A stretch of DNA of 64,000 bases from Myxococcota bacterium. Lineage in GTDB: Bacteria > Myxococcota_A > Bradymonadia > UBA7976 > UBA1532. Below, in pieces: positions 17,614 through 26,000 of the stretch. A program made the translations under genes and the position numbers. Within the stretch, counting starts at the first letter, position 1, and every line of letters starts with the position of its first letter. The stretch covers positions 124,001 to 188,000 of the forward strand of contig CAUJDF010000029.1 in assembly GCA_963169045.1 (NCBI GenBank), given 5' to 3'. The notes under the pieces were generated by a model. That model had not been told where the DNA came from, made no database searches, and was given only the letters and a program-made list of their open reading frames with translations.

Positions 17614-18006
17614 CTACGCGCCGAGGGCGCGGAACTCGGCGCACACCTCGACGCAGGACGGCGCGCACACCCCGCCCTTCTCGAAGTGGCCGGTGTGGAC
17701 CTCGCCGTCGCAGGTGCAGGTGCGCTTCGGGCAGTCGAGGCCGTAGGCGCAGCCGTGGGAGGCGTACCAGAGCGCCTCGCACGTGGCGGCGGCGTAACAC
17801 TCGAGCTGGGCGCGGCTGAGGTCCTGGTCGCAGAACTCCTCGCAATAGGTGGTCGCGTCGCCCACGAGCAGCTCGCACAGCGCGATCTTGCGCTCGCAGC
17901 GCGGCTGGCAGTCGGAGAGCGCCGTCTCCTCGACGGCGGGCCGCTCGCGGTCGCCGCACGCGACACACACGAGCGCCACGCCAAAGACCGGCCAGCGGTC
18001 CCGCAT
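17614..18006 (-). CDS. Cys-rich lipoprotein, unknown function
   Basis: 130 residues. An N-terminal hydrophobic segment ends in a lipobox (VCVAC, Cys17), so it should be lipid-anchored. The mature part has about 14 further cysteines, including CxxxC and CTC patterns (DCQPRC, YCEEFCDQ, CPKRTCTC, CAPSCVEVC), suggesting a small disulfide-stabilised module. No enzyme motif was recognised. The start at 18006 has a good ribosome site (GAGGGAGGCGGAG) directly before it; an upstream in-frame start would bury the signal sequence. Convergent with nuoN. Family unknown. Confidence 0.75.
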   Translation of the reverse strand: MRDRWPVFGVALVCVACGDRERPAVEETALSDCQPRCERKIALCELLVGDATTYCEEFCDQDLSRAQLECYAAATCEALWYASHGCAYGLDCPKRTCTCDGEVHTGHFEKGGVCAPSCVEVCAEFRALGA

Positions 18007-18053
18007 CTCCGCCTCCCTCGGGCGCCCGTGAAGACTGGGGCCCCGGCCTCGGG

Positions 18054-18082
18054 TTGACACTCATGGGACGAGAGGGCAGCGT
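18054..18082 (+). promoter_or_regulatory. Possible sigma-70-type promoter for ttcA
   Basis: TTGACA (18054-18059), a 17-bp spacer, then CAGCGT (18077-18082). The -35 is perfect; the -10 keeps only the most conserved A at position 2 and T at position 6. It lies 43 bp before the ttcA start. Confidence 0.4.
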
Positions 18083-18124
18083 CTCCGGTCGCCTTTTCAC
18101 CGCACGTGCCGTCGAGGAGAGCCG

Positions 18125-19009
18125 ATGATCGCCCCCCGCAGCGAGGCCGAGAAGCTGCAGAACCGCCTGCGCAGCCGCATGATCAAGACCTGTGAGCGCT
18201 ACGAGCTGATCGAGCCGGGCGACCGCGTGATGGTGGCGATCTCCGGCGGCAAGGACAGCTACACCCTGCTCGACCTGCTCTGGTCGATGCGCCGCACGTC
18301 GCCGTTCCCCTTCGATCTGGTGGCGGTGCACCTCGACCAGCGCCAGCCGGGCTACGACGGGCGGCCGCTCGAGGACTGGCTGAAGGCGTTCGGGGCGCCG
18401 TACGAGATCCTGCACGAGGACACGTACTCGATCGTGATGGACGTGACGGGCGGGCAGGGCACCTTCTGCGCGCCGTGCTCGCGTCTGCGCCGCGGCATCC
18501 TCTACACGACGGCGGAGCGCCTCGGGTGCAACAAGATCGCGCTGGGACACCACCGCGACGATGCCCTCGAGACGTTCATGATGAACCTGTTCTACGCGGG
18601 CAAGCTGCAGGCCATGCCGGCGAAGTACAAGACCGACGACGGCCGCTTCGACGTCATCCGGCCCCTGGTGGAGTGCGCCGAGGAGGAGATTGCGACGCAC
18701 GCGCGCAACGCGGCGTACCCGATCCTGCCGTGCAACCTGTGCGGCAGCCAGGACGGGCTGAAGCGCGAGAAGATGAACCAGCTCCTCACGCAGCTCGAGC
18801 AGCAGATCCCCGACGTGCGCAAGGTGATGCTGGCGGCGCTGCGCAACGTGGTGCCGTCGCATCTGCTCGATCCGGAGCTCACCCGGGTCTGGAACGAGCA
18901 CGGGACGCGTCGCGGGCAACACCAGCCGGGGGATCGGCAGCAGTTCGCCTGCGGGAGCGACGCCGTCGAGGCGCCGGTGGCCGATCCCGGCCTCGTCCAG
19001 ATCACCTGA
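18125..19009 (+). CDS. ttcA: tRNA 2-thiocytidine biosynthesis protein TtcA
   Basis: 294-residue iron-sulfur ATP pyrophosphatase that makes 2-thiocytidine at position 32 of some tRNAs. The PP-loop SGGKDSYTLLDLLW, both CxxC motifs (CAPC and CNLC, which supply cluster cysteines), and GHHRDDALETFMMNLFYAGKL are all present and in the family order. A C-terminal extension of about 40 residues after DPEL is not conserved as I recall it. The ATG has a GAGGAG ribosome site. The stop overlaps the next start by 1 bp (TGATG). Confidence 0.93.
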   Translation: MIAPRSEAEKLQNRLRSRMIKTCERYELIEPGDRVMVAISGGKDSYTLLDLLWSMRRTSPFPFDLVAVHLDQRQPGYDGRPLEDWLKAFGAPYEILHEDTYSIVMDVTGGQGTFCAPCSRLRRGILYTTAERLGCNKIALGHHRDDALETFMMNLFYAGKLQAMPAKYKTDDGRFDVIRPLVECAEEEIATHARNAAYPILPCNLCGSQDGLKREKMNQLLTQLEQQIPDVRKVMLAALRNVVPSHLLDPELTRVWNEHGTRRGQHQPGDRQQFACGSDAVEAPVADPGLVQIT

Positions 19010-19968
19010 TGCGCGCCTTCGTCACGGGGGGATCGGGCTTCGTCGGCCGCGCGCTCGTCCGCACGCTGCTCGAGCGGGGCGACGGCGTGCAGGCGCTGGT
19101 GCGCTCCGACGCCGCCGCCGAGAAGGTGCGCGGCGCCGCCCTCACGCGCGGCGACCTCGACGACGTGGCGGCGATGGCGGAGGGGATGCGCGGCTGCGAC
19201 GTCGTCTTCCACTCGGCGGCCAAGGTCGAGGCGTGGGGCGATCCGGCCGACTTCCACCGGATCAACGTGCAGGGCACGGCCAACGTGATCCGGGCGGCGC
19301 GCGAAGCGGGCGTGCCGCGGTTCGTGCACGTCGGCACCGAGGCCGCGTTCGCCGACGGCACGCCGATGGTCGACCTCGACGAGCGCCGGCCGCTGCCGGC
19401 GAAGCCGATCGGGCTGTACCCGCGCACGAAGAACGCCGCGGAGCGCGTCGTCCTCGAGGCGAACGGCGAGGGCCTGGCGACGATGGTCTGCCGGCCGCGC
19501 TTCATCTGGGGCAAGGGCGACACGACGCTCGTCCCGCAGTTCGCCGCGGCCGTGCGCGAGGGCCGCTACCGCTGGATCGACCACGGCGACTACCTGACGT
19601 CGACCTGCCACGTCGACAACGTCGTCGAGGGCCTGATCCTCGCGGCGGAGCGCGGGCGGCCCGGCGGCGCGTGGTTCCTCACCGACGGCGCGCCGGTGCG
19701 CTTCCGCGACTTCATCACCGACATGCTCGCCACCCAGGGGGTCGCCCTGCCCGACGCCAGCGTGCCCCGTGGCGTCGCCTACGCGCTCGCCTGCGGCGTC
19801 GAGGGCGTGTGGCGCCTGTTCCGCCTGCGCCGCGAGCCGCCCCTCGTCCGCATGATGGTGCTGCTGATGGGCAGCCCGGTCGTGGTGCGCGACGATCTCG
19901 CGCGGCGCGAGCTCGGCTACGTCGGCCGCGTCACGCGCGAGGCGGGCCTCGCCGGCATGAAGGGCTGA
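19009..19968 (+). CDS. NAD(P)-dependent epimerase/dehydrogenase, extended SDR
   Basis: 319 residues of the extended short-chain dehydrogenase class. The nucleotide loop TGGSGFVG is at residues 6-13 and the catalytic Tyr/Lys are in YPRTK; a Ser/Thr partner lies in HVGTEAAF. The overall pattern (HSAAKVEAWG, then STCHVDNVVEGLILA) resembles 3-beta-hydroxysteroid dehydrogenase-like and dihydroflavonol-reductase-like members. Substrate cannot be told. It is translationally coupled to ttcA but no functional link is evident. Confidence 0.85.
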   Translation: MRAFVTGGSGFVGRALVRTLLERGDGVQALVRSDAAAEKVRGAALTRGDLDDVAAMAEGMRGCDVVFHSAAKVEAWGDPADFHRINVQGTANVIRAAREAGVPRFVHVGTEAAFADGTPMVDLDERRPLPAKPIGLYPRTKNAAERVVLEANGEGLATMVCRPRFIWGKGDTTLVPQFAAAVREGRYRWIDHGDYLTSTCHVDNVVEGLILAAERGRPGGAWFLTDGAPVRFRDFITDMLATQGVALPDASVPRGVAYALACGVEGVWRLFRLRREPPLVRMMVLLMGSPVVVRDDLARRELGYVGRVTREAGLAGMKG

Positions 19969-20850
19969 CTACGCCAGGAAGTCGGCGGCCTTCACCGCGA
20001 ACACGGCGCACGGAAAACGCCGCAGCACAAGCTCCGCGAAGTGGCCCATGGCCTGCCCGACGGGGCCGACGCGCGTCATGGTCGCCATGACGACCAGGTC
20101 CGCGCCGGTCACGAGCGCGTAGGCCGGCAGGGTGCGCGCGGGGTCGCCGTCGATGAGGTGTACGCGCTCCGGCGGGACGTCGGAGGCGTGCTCGGCGGCG
20201 AACGCGGCGAGGCGGTCGAGCGCGAGGGCGCGTGTGGCCGCGGTCAGCGCCTCGTACTGCGGCGCCCCCATCCGGGGGCGCAGGACGCCCTGGCCGGCCA
20301 CCTCCCAGGCGTGCGCGAGGTGGGCCTCGCCGCCCGCCACCGCCGCCGCGTCGAGCGCCGCCCGCACGACCCGCGCGGCGATCTCGACGCTGCGCGGGTT
20401 CTCGGGGTGCGGGTCCACGAGCGCCAGCACGCGTCGCAGCGGGCCGACGGGCCCCGGGCGCACGATCCACACGGGGCACGGGCACTTGCGCGCGAGGTCG
20501 TACGCCAGCGACGCCATGTTGGGCCGCCCGTCGTCGTCGGCGCGCTCGAGCTTCAGCACGAGGTCGCACGCCCGCGCGCGGACGTAACGCGCGACCTCGG
20601 GCGCCGCCGCGCCGTGGAGCACCGCCGTCGCCACCGCCAGCCCCTCGTCGCGCAGCGGCGCCGCCAGCGTCTCGAGGAGGTCGCGCATCGGCGCTTCGTC
20701 GAACCGCGCGAAGAGGTTTGTGTCCTCCACGACGGTGACCAGGTCGACGGCGGCGCCCGTGCGGCGCGCGAGGAAGGCGGCGCGCTCGAGCGCGGGCCGC
20801 TCCCCCGGCTCCGTCCCGACGTGGACGAGCAGCCGTGCGAACCTGGTCAT
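19969..20850 (-). CDS. Tandem-domain universal stress protein (UspE-like)
   Basis: 293 residues made of two Usp domains, about 1-145 and 150-293. The second ends with the family signature VVMATMTRVGPVG then AELVLRRFPCAVFAVK; the first has CDLVLKLERADDDGR and LARKCPCPVWIVRPG, both closely like the tandem protein UspE. It is cytosolic and probably acts in stress survival through nucleotide or ligand binding. A strong TTTAGGAG ribosome site 6 nt before the ATG fixes the start. It lies 41 bp behind the ABC permease gene on the same strand and abuts the convergent SDR gene with no gap. Confidence 0.88.
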   Translation of the reverse strand: MTRFARLLVHVGTEPGERPALERAAFLARRTGAAVDLVTVVEDTNLFARFDEAPMRDLLETLAAPLRDEGLAVATAVLHGAAAPEVARYVRARACDLVLKLERADDDGRPNMASLAYDLARKCPCPVWIVRPGPVGPLRRVLALVDPHPENPRSVEIAARVVRAALDAAAVAGGEAHLAHAWEVAGQGVLRPRMGAPQYEALTAATRALALDRLAAFAAEHASDVPPERVHLIDGDPARTLPAYALVTGADLVVMATMTRVGPVGQAMGHFAELVLRRFPCAVFAVKAADFLA

Positions 20851-20891
20851 CGTGGGCTCCTAAAGGGGGGATTCCCCGCGGGGACGCCGGG

Positions 20892-21920
20892 TCACTGCCA
20901 GCGGAACGTCCGCAGGGCGATGACGAACGTGACGACGCCCCACGCGGCGAGCACGGCGAGCGGCGCGGCCTGGGACGCGAGCGGGGCGCCCTCGTTCACC
21001 AGCGCCCGCAGCGCGTCGTTCAACGCGGTCAGCGGCAGCGCCTGGATGAGCGGCTGCAAGGGCTCGGGGAACTTCGCGTACGAGAAGAATGTGCCCGACA
21101 GCAGCCACATGGGCATGGTGACGGCGTTCATCAGGCCGTTGGCGACCTCGACGCTGTCGGTGCGGGCGCTGATGAGCAGCGAGATGCCCGCGAAGCTGAG
21201 CGCGCCGAGCAGCGACACGAGCGCGACCGGCAGCACACCGCTGCGCACCTCGAGGTCGAAGGCCAGCGCGGCGAAGCCGAGCACCAGGGCCACCTCGGCG
21301 GCGAGGAAGACCAGCCGCGAGAGGATGAACGACAGCAGGTAGTGCGCGCGGCGCATGGGCGTGGCGGCGAACCGCTTCAGCAGGCGCCGGCTGCGGGTGC
21401 TGACGACGGCGTAGCCGATGCCCCAGAGGCTGCTGCCCATGATGTTGAGGCCGATGAGGCCGGGCACGAGGAAGTCGACGTAGCGACCGCCCCGCTCGTC
21501 GACGTGCTCGTCGACCAGCGTCACGCGCGGCGCGGCGCCGGCGGCGCGCTCGAGCGCGCGCTCCACCGCGAGGCGCGCGGTGCCGCTCTCGGGCCGCGTG
21601 GGGTCGAAGCGCACCGTCACGCGGTCGCCCTCCGCCCGCGCGACGACGAGCGCCACCTCGCCGGTGCGCAGCGCCCGCGCCGCCTCGTCGGGCGCGAGCG
21701 CGCGCACGCCGAGACCGCCGGCCGCCTTCAGCGCCGCGACCTCGTGGGCCAGGCCGGCAACGACCGCCACCTGCGGCTCGTCGGGCACCCGGCTGCGGAA
21801 GGCGAGGCCCAGCGCGATCGTGAGCAGGACGGGAAAACCGAACACCCAGAAGAGCGCGGCCGGCTCGCGGACGAACTCCAGGAGGCGGGCGCGGGTCAGC
21901 TCGAGGAGGGGGTGGCGCAT
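20892..21920 (-). CDS. ABC-2 type transporter permease
   Basis: 342-residue membrane subunit. One helix near residues 20-42 is followed by a ~150-residue soluble region, then five more helices from about residue 155, the usual ABC-2 layout. IMGSSLWGIGYAVVSTRSRRL and MPMWLLSGTFFSYAKFP are typical. With the adjacent ATPase it would form an exporter; the cargo (drug, lipid or other) is not evident. The ATG overlaps the ATPase stop by 1 bp. Confidence 0.9.
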   Translation of the reverse strand: MRHPLLELTRARLLEFVREPAALFWVFGFPVLLTIALGLAFRSRVPDEPQVAVVAGLAHEVAALKAAGGLGVRALAPDEAARALRTGEVALVVARAEGDRVTVRFDPTRPESGTARLAVERALERAAGAAPRVTLVDEHVDERGGRYVDFLVPGLIGLNIMGSSLWGIGYAVVSTRSRRLLKRFAATPMRRAHYLLSFILSRLVFLAAEVALVLGFAALAFDLEVRSGVLPVALVSLLGALSFAGISLLISARTDSVEVANGLMNAVTMPMWLLSGTFFSYAKFPEPLQPLIQALPLTALNDALRALVNEGAPLASQAAPLAVLAAWGVVTFVIALRTFRWQ

Positions 21921-22852
21921 CAACCCTCCCGCAGCCCGCGGCCGGTGAGGTGGACGAACACGTCCTCGAGCGTCGCGGCGTGGGTCTCGAGGTGGGTCAG
22001 GCCGAGGCCGGCGCCCTCGATGGCCGCGAGCACGCCGGCGACGACACGCGCGACGTGGGTGGCGTGCACGACGACGCGGCCCTCGCGCCGCGCGACGTGG
22101 CGCACGCCGTCCACCGCGAGCAGCGCCGCGTCCGGGAGCTCGCCGGTCAGCTCGAGCTCGACCACCTGGTCCGCGCCGAGCGAGGCGATGAGCTCCGCCG
22201 GCGTGCCGAGCGCGATGACCCGGCCGCGGTCGACGATGGCCACGCGGTCGCACAGGCGCGCCGCCTCCTCCATGTAGTGCGTGGTGATGAGCACCGTGCC
22301 GCCGCGGTCGACGAAGCGCTCGACGACCGCCCACAGTTGCAGGCGCGCCTGCGGGTCGAGGCCGGTCGTCGGCTCGTCGAGGAAGAGCACGTCCGGATCG
22401 CCGACGAGGGCGCAGGCCAGCGCCAGCCGCTGCTTCTGCCCGCCGGAGAGCTTCGCGAAGCGCGCCCCCCGCTTCGCCTCGAGCTCGAGCAGGGCCACCA
22501 CCTCGTCGACGGTACGGCCGCGCGCGTAGAAGCTGCGGAAGAGACGGACGATCTCGGCGACGGTGAGCTTCTCCGGGAACTGCGTCTCCTGGAGCGCGAT
22601 GCCGATGCGCTCGCGCAGGCGGTCGGCGGTGGCCCGCGTCCAGCGCTCGCCGAGGATCTCGATCGTGCCGGCGTCCGGCGCGTGCAGGCCCTCGAGCATC
22701 TCGACCGTCGTCGTCTTGCCGGCGCCGTTGGGGCCGAGCAGGCCGAAGCACTCGCCGCGCCGCACCTCGAGGTCGAGGCCGTCGACGGCGGTGAGCTTGC
22801 CGTAGCGCTTCACGAGCCCGCGGGCGCGCAGGGCGACTTCTGGCTGAGACAT
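21920..22852 (-). CDS. ABC transporter ATP-binding protein
   Basis: 310-residue ATPase: Walker A GPNGAGKTT, Q-loop ALQETQFPEKL, signature LSGGQKQR, Walker B VLFLDEPTTGLD, and H-loop ITTHYMEEA. A C-terminal ~90-residue extension is common in the DrrA/CcmA-like exporter ATPases that pair with ABC-2 permeases. The ATG at 22852 (MSQPEV) is preferred; an in-frame start 54 bp upstream would add a poorly coding Arg/Gly-rich stretch. No Shine-Dalgarno sequence is evident. Divergent from the carboxylase gene. Confidence 0.92.
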   Translation of the reverse strand: MSQPEVALRARGLVKRYGKLTAVDGLDLEVRRGECFGLLGPNGAGKTTTVEMLEGLHAPDAGTIEILGERWTRATADRLRERIGIALQETQFPEKLTVAEIVRLFRSFYARGRTVDEVVALLELEAKRGARFAKLSGGQKQRLALACALVGDPDVLFLDEPTTGLDPQARLQLWAVVERFVDRGGTVLITTHYMEEAARLCDRVAIVDRGRVIALGTPAELIASLGADQVVELELTGELPDAALLAVDGVRHVARREGRVVVHATHVARVVAGVLAAIEGAGLGLTHLETHAATLEDVFVHLTGRGLREG

Positions 22853-23052
22853 CACGGCAACCAGCACGCCCCGACCGGGACGGGCTCGCCGACCAGGCAC
22901 ACCCACATGCCGTCCGCCTCCCCCGCATCAACTTCGAGCGCCGCCCGTATCACCGCCCACCGACCAGCGTCAATGACTCTTCCGGTCACCGCGCGCCGAC
23001 GAGACGCCGGCGACGGTCGAACGCGCGACGCGCCGTGGCATGATGGCGCGCG
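22853..23052. other. Divergent intergenic region
   Basis: 200 bp between the ABC ATPase and the carboxylase genes. Apart from a TGGCATGAT box (23036-23044), 14 nt before the carboxylase start, I see no promoter, operator repeat or small gene. Confidence 0.4.
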
Positions 23053-26000
23053 ATGACCGCACGACCCGAGCTGCGCCGCGTCGCGGTGCTCAACCGCGGC
23101 GAGCCCGCGGTGCGCTTCCTGCGCGCGCTGCGCGAATACAACCTCGAGCGCGGCGCCGCGCTCGAGGCCGTCGCGTTCTACACCGACCCGGACGCGGGCG
23201 CGCCGTTCGTGCGCCTCGCCGACGACGCCGTCGCGCTCGGCGCGCCGCTCGTCGACGGCCCGGGCGGGCGCCCGGTCAGCGCGTACTGCCACCACGAGCG
23301 CGTGATCGCGCACCTGCGCGCCGCCCGCTGCGACGCCGTGTGGCCCGGCTGGGGATTCGCGAGCGAGGACGCGGACTTCGTCGCGCTGCTCGAGGCGGCG
23401 GGCGTCGTCTTCCTCGGCCCGCCCGCGGCGGCCATGCGCCGCCTCGGCGACAAGATCGCGGCCCGCCACCTCGCGCTCGAAACCGGCGTCCCGCTCGCGC
23501 CGTGGGCGGTCCTCGACGAGGGCGCGGATCCCGTCGACGCCGCGCGCGCGATCGGCTACCCGCTGATGGTCAAGGCCTCGGCGGGCGGCGGCGGGCGCGG
23601 CATCCGACGCGTGAGCGGCCCCGGCGACCTCGCCGCCGCCGTCGCCGCCGTCCGCAACGAGGTCGCGAAGGTCTTCGGGGCCGGCGGCGTCCTGCTCGAG
23701 GCGTGCGTCTTGGACGCGCGCCACGTGGAGGTGCAGATCGTCGCCACGGACGAGCGCGCATTCGCGCTCGGCGTGCGTGACTGCTCCGTCCAGCGTCGCC
23801 ACCAGAAGGTCGCCGAGGAGGCGCCTTCGCCCGTCCTGCCCGCCACGGTCGCCGACGAGCTGTGCGCGGCGGCGGTGCGCCTCGCCGAGCGCGCCGGCTA
23901 CCGCGGCGCCGGCACCGTCGAGTTCCTGTATCGGCCGTCCGACGGCCTGGCCTCGTTCCTCGAGGTGAACGCGCGCCTGCAGGTCGAGCACACGGTCACC
24001 GAGATGGTCACCGGCGACGACCTCGTGAAGGCGCAGATCGACGTCGCGCGCGGGCTGCCGTGGGCGCCCTGCGGGGTCGCTCGCGGCCATGCGATCGAAG
24101 TGCGCCTCAACGCCGAGGACCCGGAGCAGGGCTTCCGGCCCGCCCCTGGCCTCGTGCGCCTCTTCCGCGTGCCGTCCGGGCCCGGCGTGCGCGTCGACAG
24201 CGGCGTCGCCGAGGACATGGCCATCGCGCCGCAGTTCGACTCGATGGTCGCCAAGGTGATCGCCTGGGGCGCGGACCGGCGGCAGGCCATCGCGCGGCTC
24301 GTCCGCGCGCTGCGCGAGATGGAGGTCGTCGTCGAGGACGGCGCCACGAACAAGGCGTTCCTGCTCGACGTGCTCGCGCACCCGGCCTTCCTCGACGGCA
24401 CCGCGCACACCGGCTGGCTCGACCGCGCGATGGCCGCCGGCGAGATGACCGCGCCGGCCTACGCGTTCGAGGCGCTGCTCGCCGCGGCCGTGCTCGAGTA
24501 CCGGCGCCAGCACGCCGCCGACGTGCAGCGCTTCTTCGCCCAGGTGCAGAACGGCATCCCACAACATCTGCCCGCGCCCGAGGGCCTGCAGATCGACCTG
24601 CGCCTGCGCGGTGTGGCGCGCGCGCTGCGTGTCTTCGCGCTCGGCCGCGGCCGCTACCTCGTCGGCGCCGGGGACGCGCTGCACCCCGTCTTCCTCGAGA
24701 CCACCGGCGAGCACTCCCTGCTCCTCGCCATCGGCGATCGCCGCCACAAGGTCCTGTTCGCCTACGGTCGCGCCGGCATCAGCGTCGAGGTCGACGGCGC
24801 GGTGCACACCATCGAGCGCGCGTCCGGCGGCACGGTGCGCGCGCCCGCGCCGGCGATGGTGGTCCACGTGGCGGTGCGGGAGGGCGACGCCGTCCGCCAG
24901 GGCGACGTGCTGTGCACGGTCGAGGCGATGAAGCTGGAGATGTCCCTCTTCGCGCCGGAGGCGGGCGTCGTGCGCGCGGTCCTGTGCCGCGCCAACCAGC
25001 AGGTGAGCGCGGGGCAACCGCTCTTGATGCTCGATCCCGAGGCCGCGCCGGGCACGTCGGAAGTGTGCAGGGACGCCGGGGATCCGGCGCCGGCCCCGCG
25101 GCCGCTCGACCGCTTGCTCGCCTCGGGCGCCGAGGTCGTCGACGCGCTGCCGGAGCCCGAGGCCACCGCCGTCGTCGCGGACCTCGTCGACGCGGTGGAG
25201 TCGATGCTGCTCGGCTTCGACGTGGCGCCCGCCCTCGCGAGCCGGGTCGAGGCGTTCTTCGAGGCCGGTCTCGACGAGCCGGCGCATCCGTCGCGCTGGG
25301 CGCCGCTCGCCGGCCTGCTCGCGGTCTTCGCCGACGCGGAGTCGCTCTTCGACCGCAACCTGCTGCCCGTCGCCGGCGAGGCCGCCGCCGCGCCCGCGGA
25401 GACGGCGTTCTACGAGTTCTGCCGCCGCCACCTCGAGGGCGAGGCCGGCGCGCCCGCCGAGGCGCGCCCGGCGCTGCTGCGCGCGCTCCGCCGCTACGGG
25501 ATCGCCGGCTTCGAGCCGGCCGACGCGGTGCGCCGCGCCCTCTGGCGCCTCGCCGCCGCGCACGCGCACGGCGAGCTGCGCCACCGCCTGTGCTCGGCGC
25601 TGCTGCGCGCGGTGATGTCGCTCCACGCGGCCGGCGTGCGCCTCGACGCGGTGCCCGGCCTGCGCGAGACGCTGGACCGCGTCGCCCAGGTGGCCGATCC
25701 CGACCACCGCGCCGTCGAGGACAACGCGCGCCAGGCCGCCTACGTGCTCTTCGAGCAGCAGCGCTTCGTGCAGCGGCGCCGGCAGGTCGAGACCGTGCTC
25801 GACGCCGCGCTCGGCACGCTGGCCGCAGGCGACCGCGCGAGCGCCGCCTGGCGCCGGCGCATGGACGCGCTGGTCCGCTCGCCGCACTCGCTCCTGCCGC
25901 TGCTCTTCCGGCGCGACGACGACGGGCCGCGCGGCGACGTGCTCGCCGAGGCCACCCTGCGCCGCCTCTACGCGGAGCGCCGCCTCGCCGAGTTCGCGCT

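Noticed and set aside
17609-17622. Possible terminator hairpin GGCGC-CTAC-GCGCC between nuoN and the convergent lipoprotein gene
   Set aside because: The stem is only 5 bp, there is no U-tract, and such short GC palindromes are common by chance at this composition.
20872-20883. Palindrome TCCCCGCGGGGA between the ABC permease and universal stress protein genes as an operator
   Set aside because: Pure G/C palindromes of this length are frequent here, and it lies inside an apparent operon with no second copy noticed.
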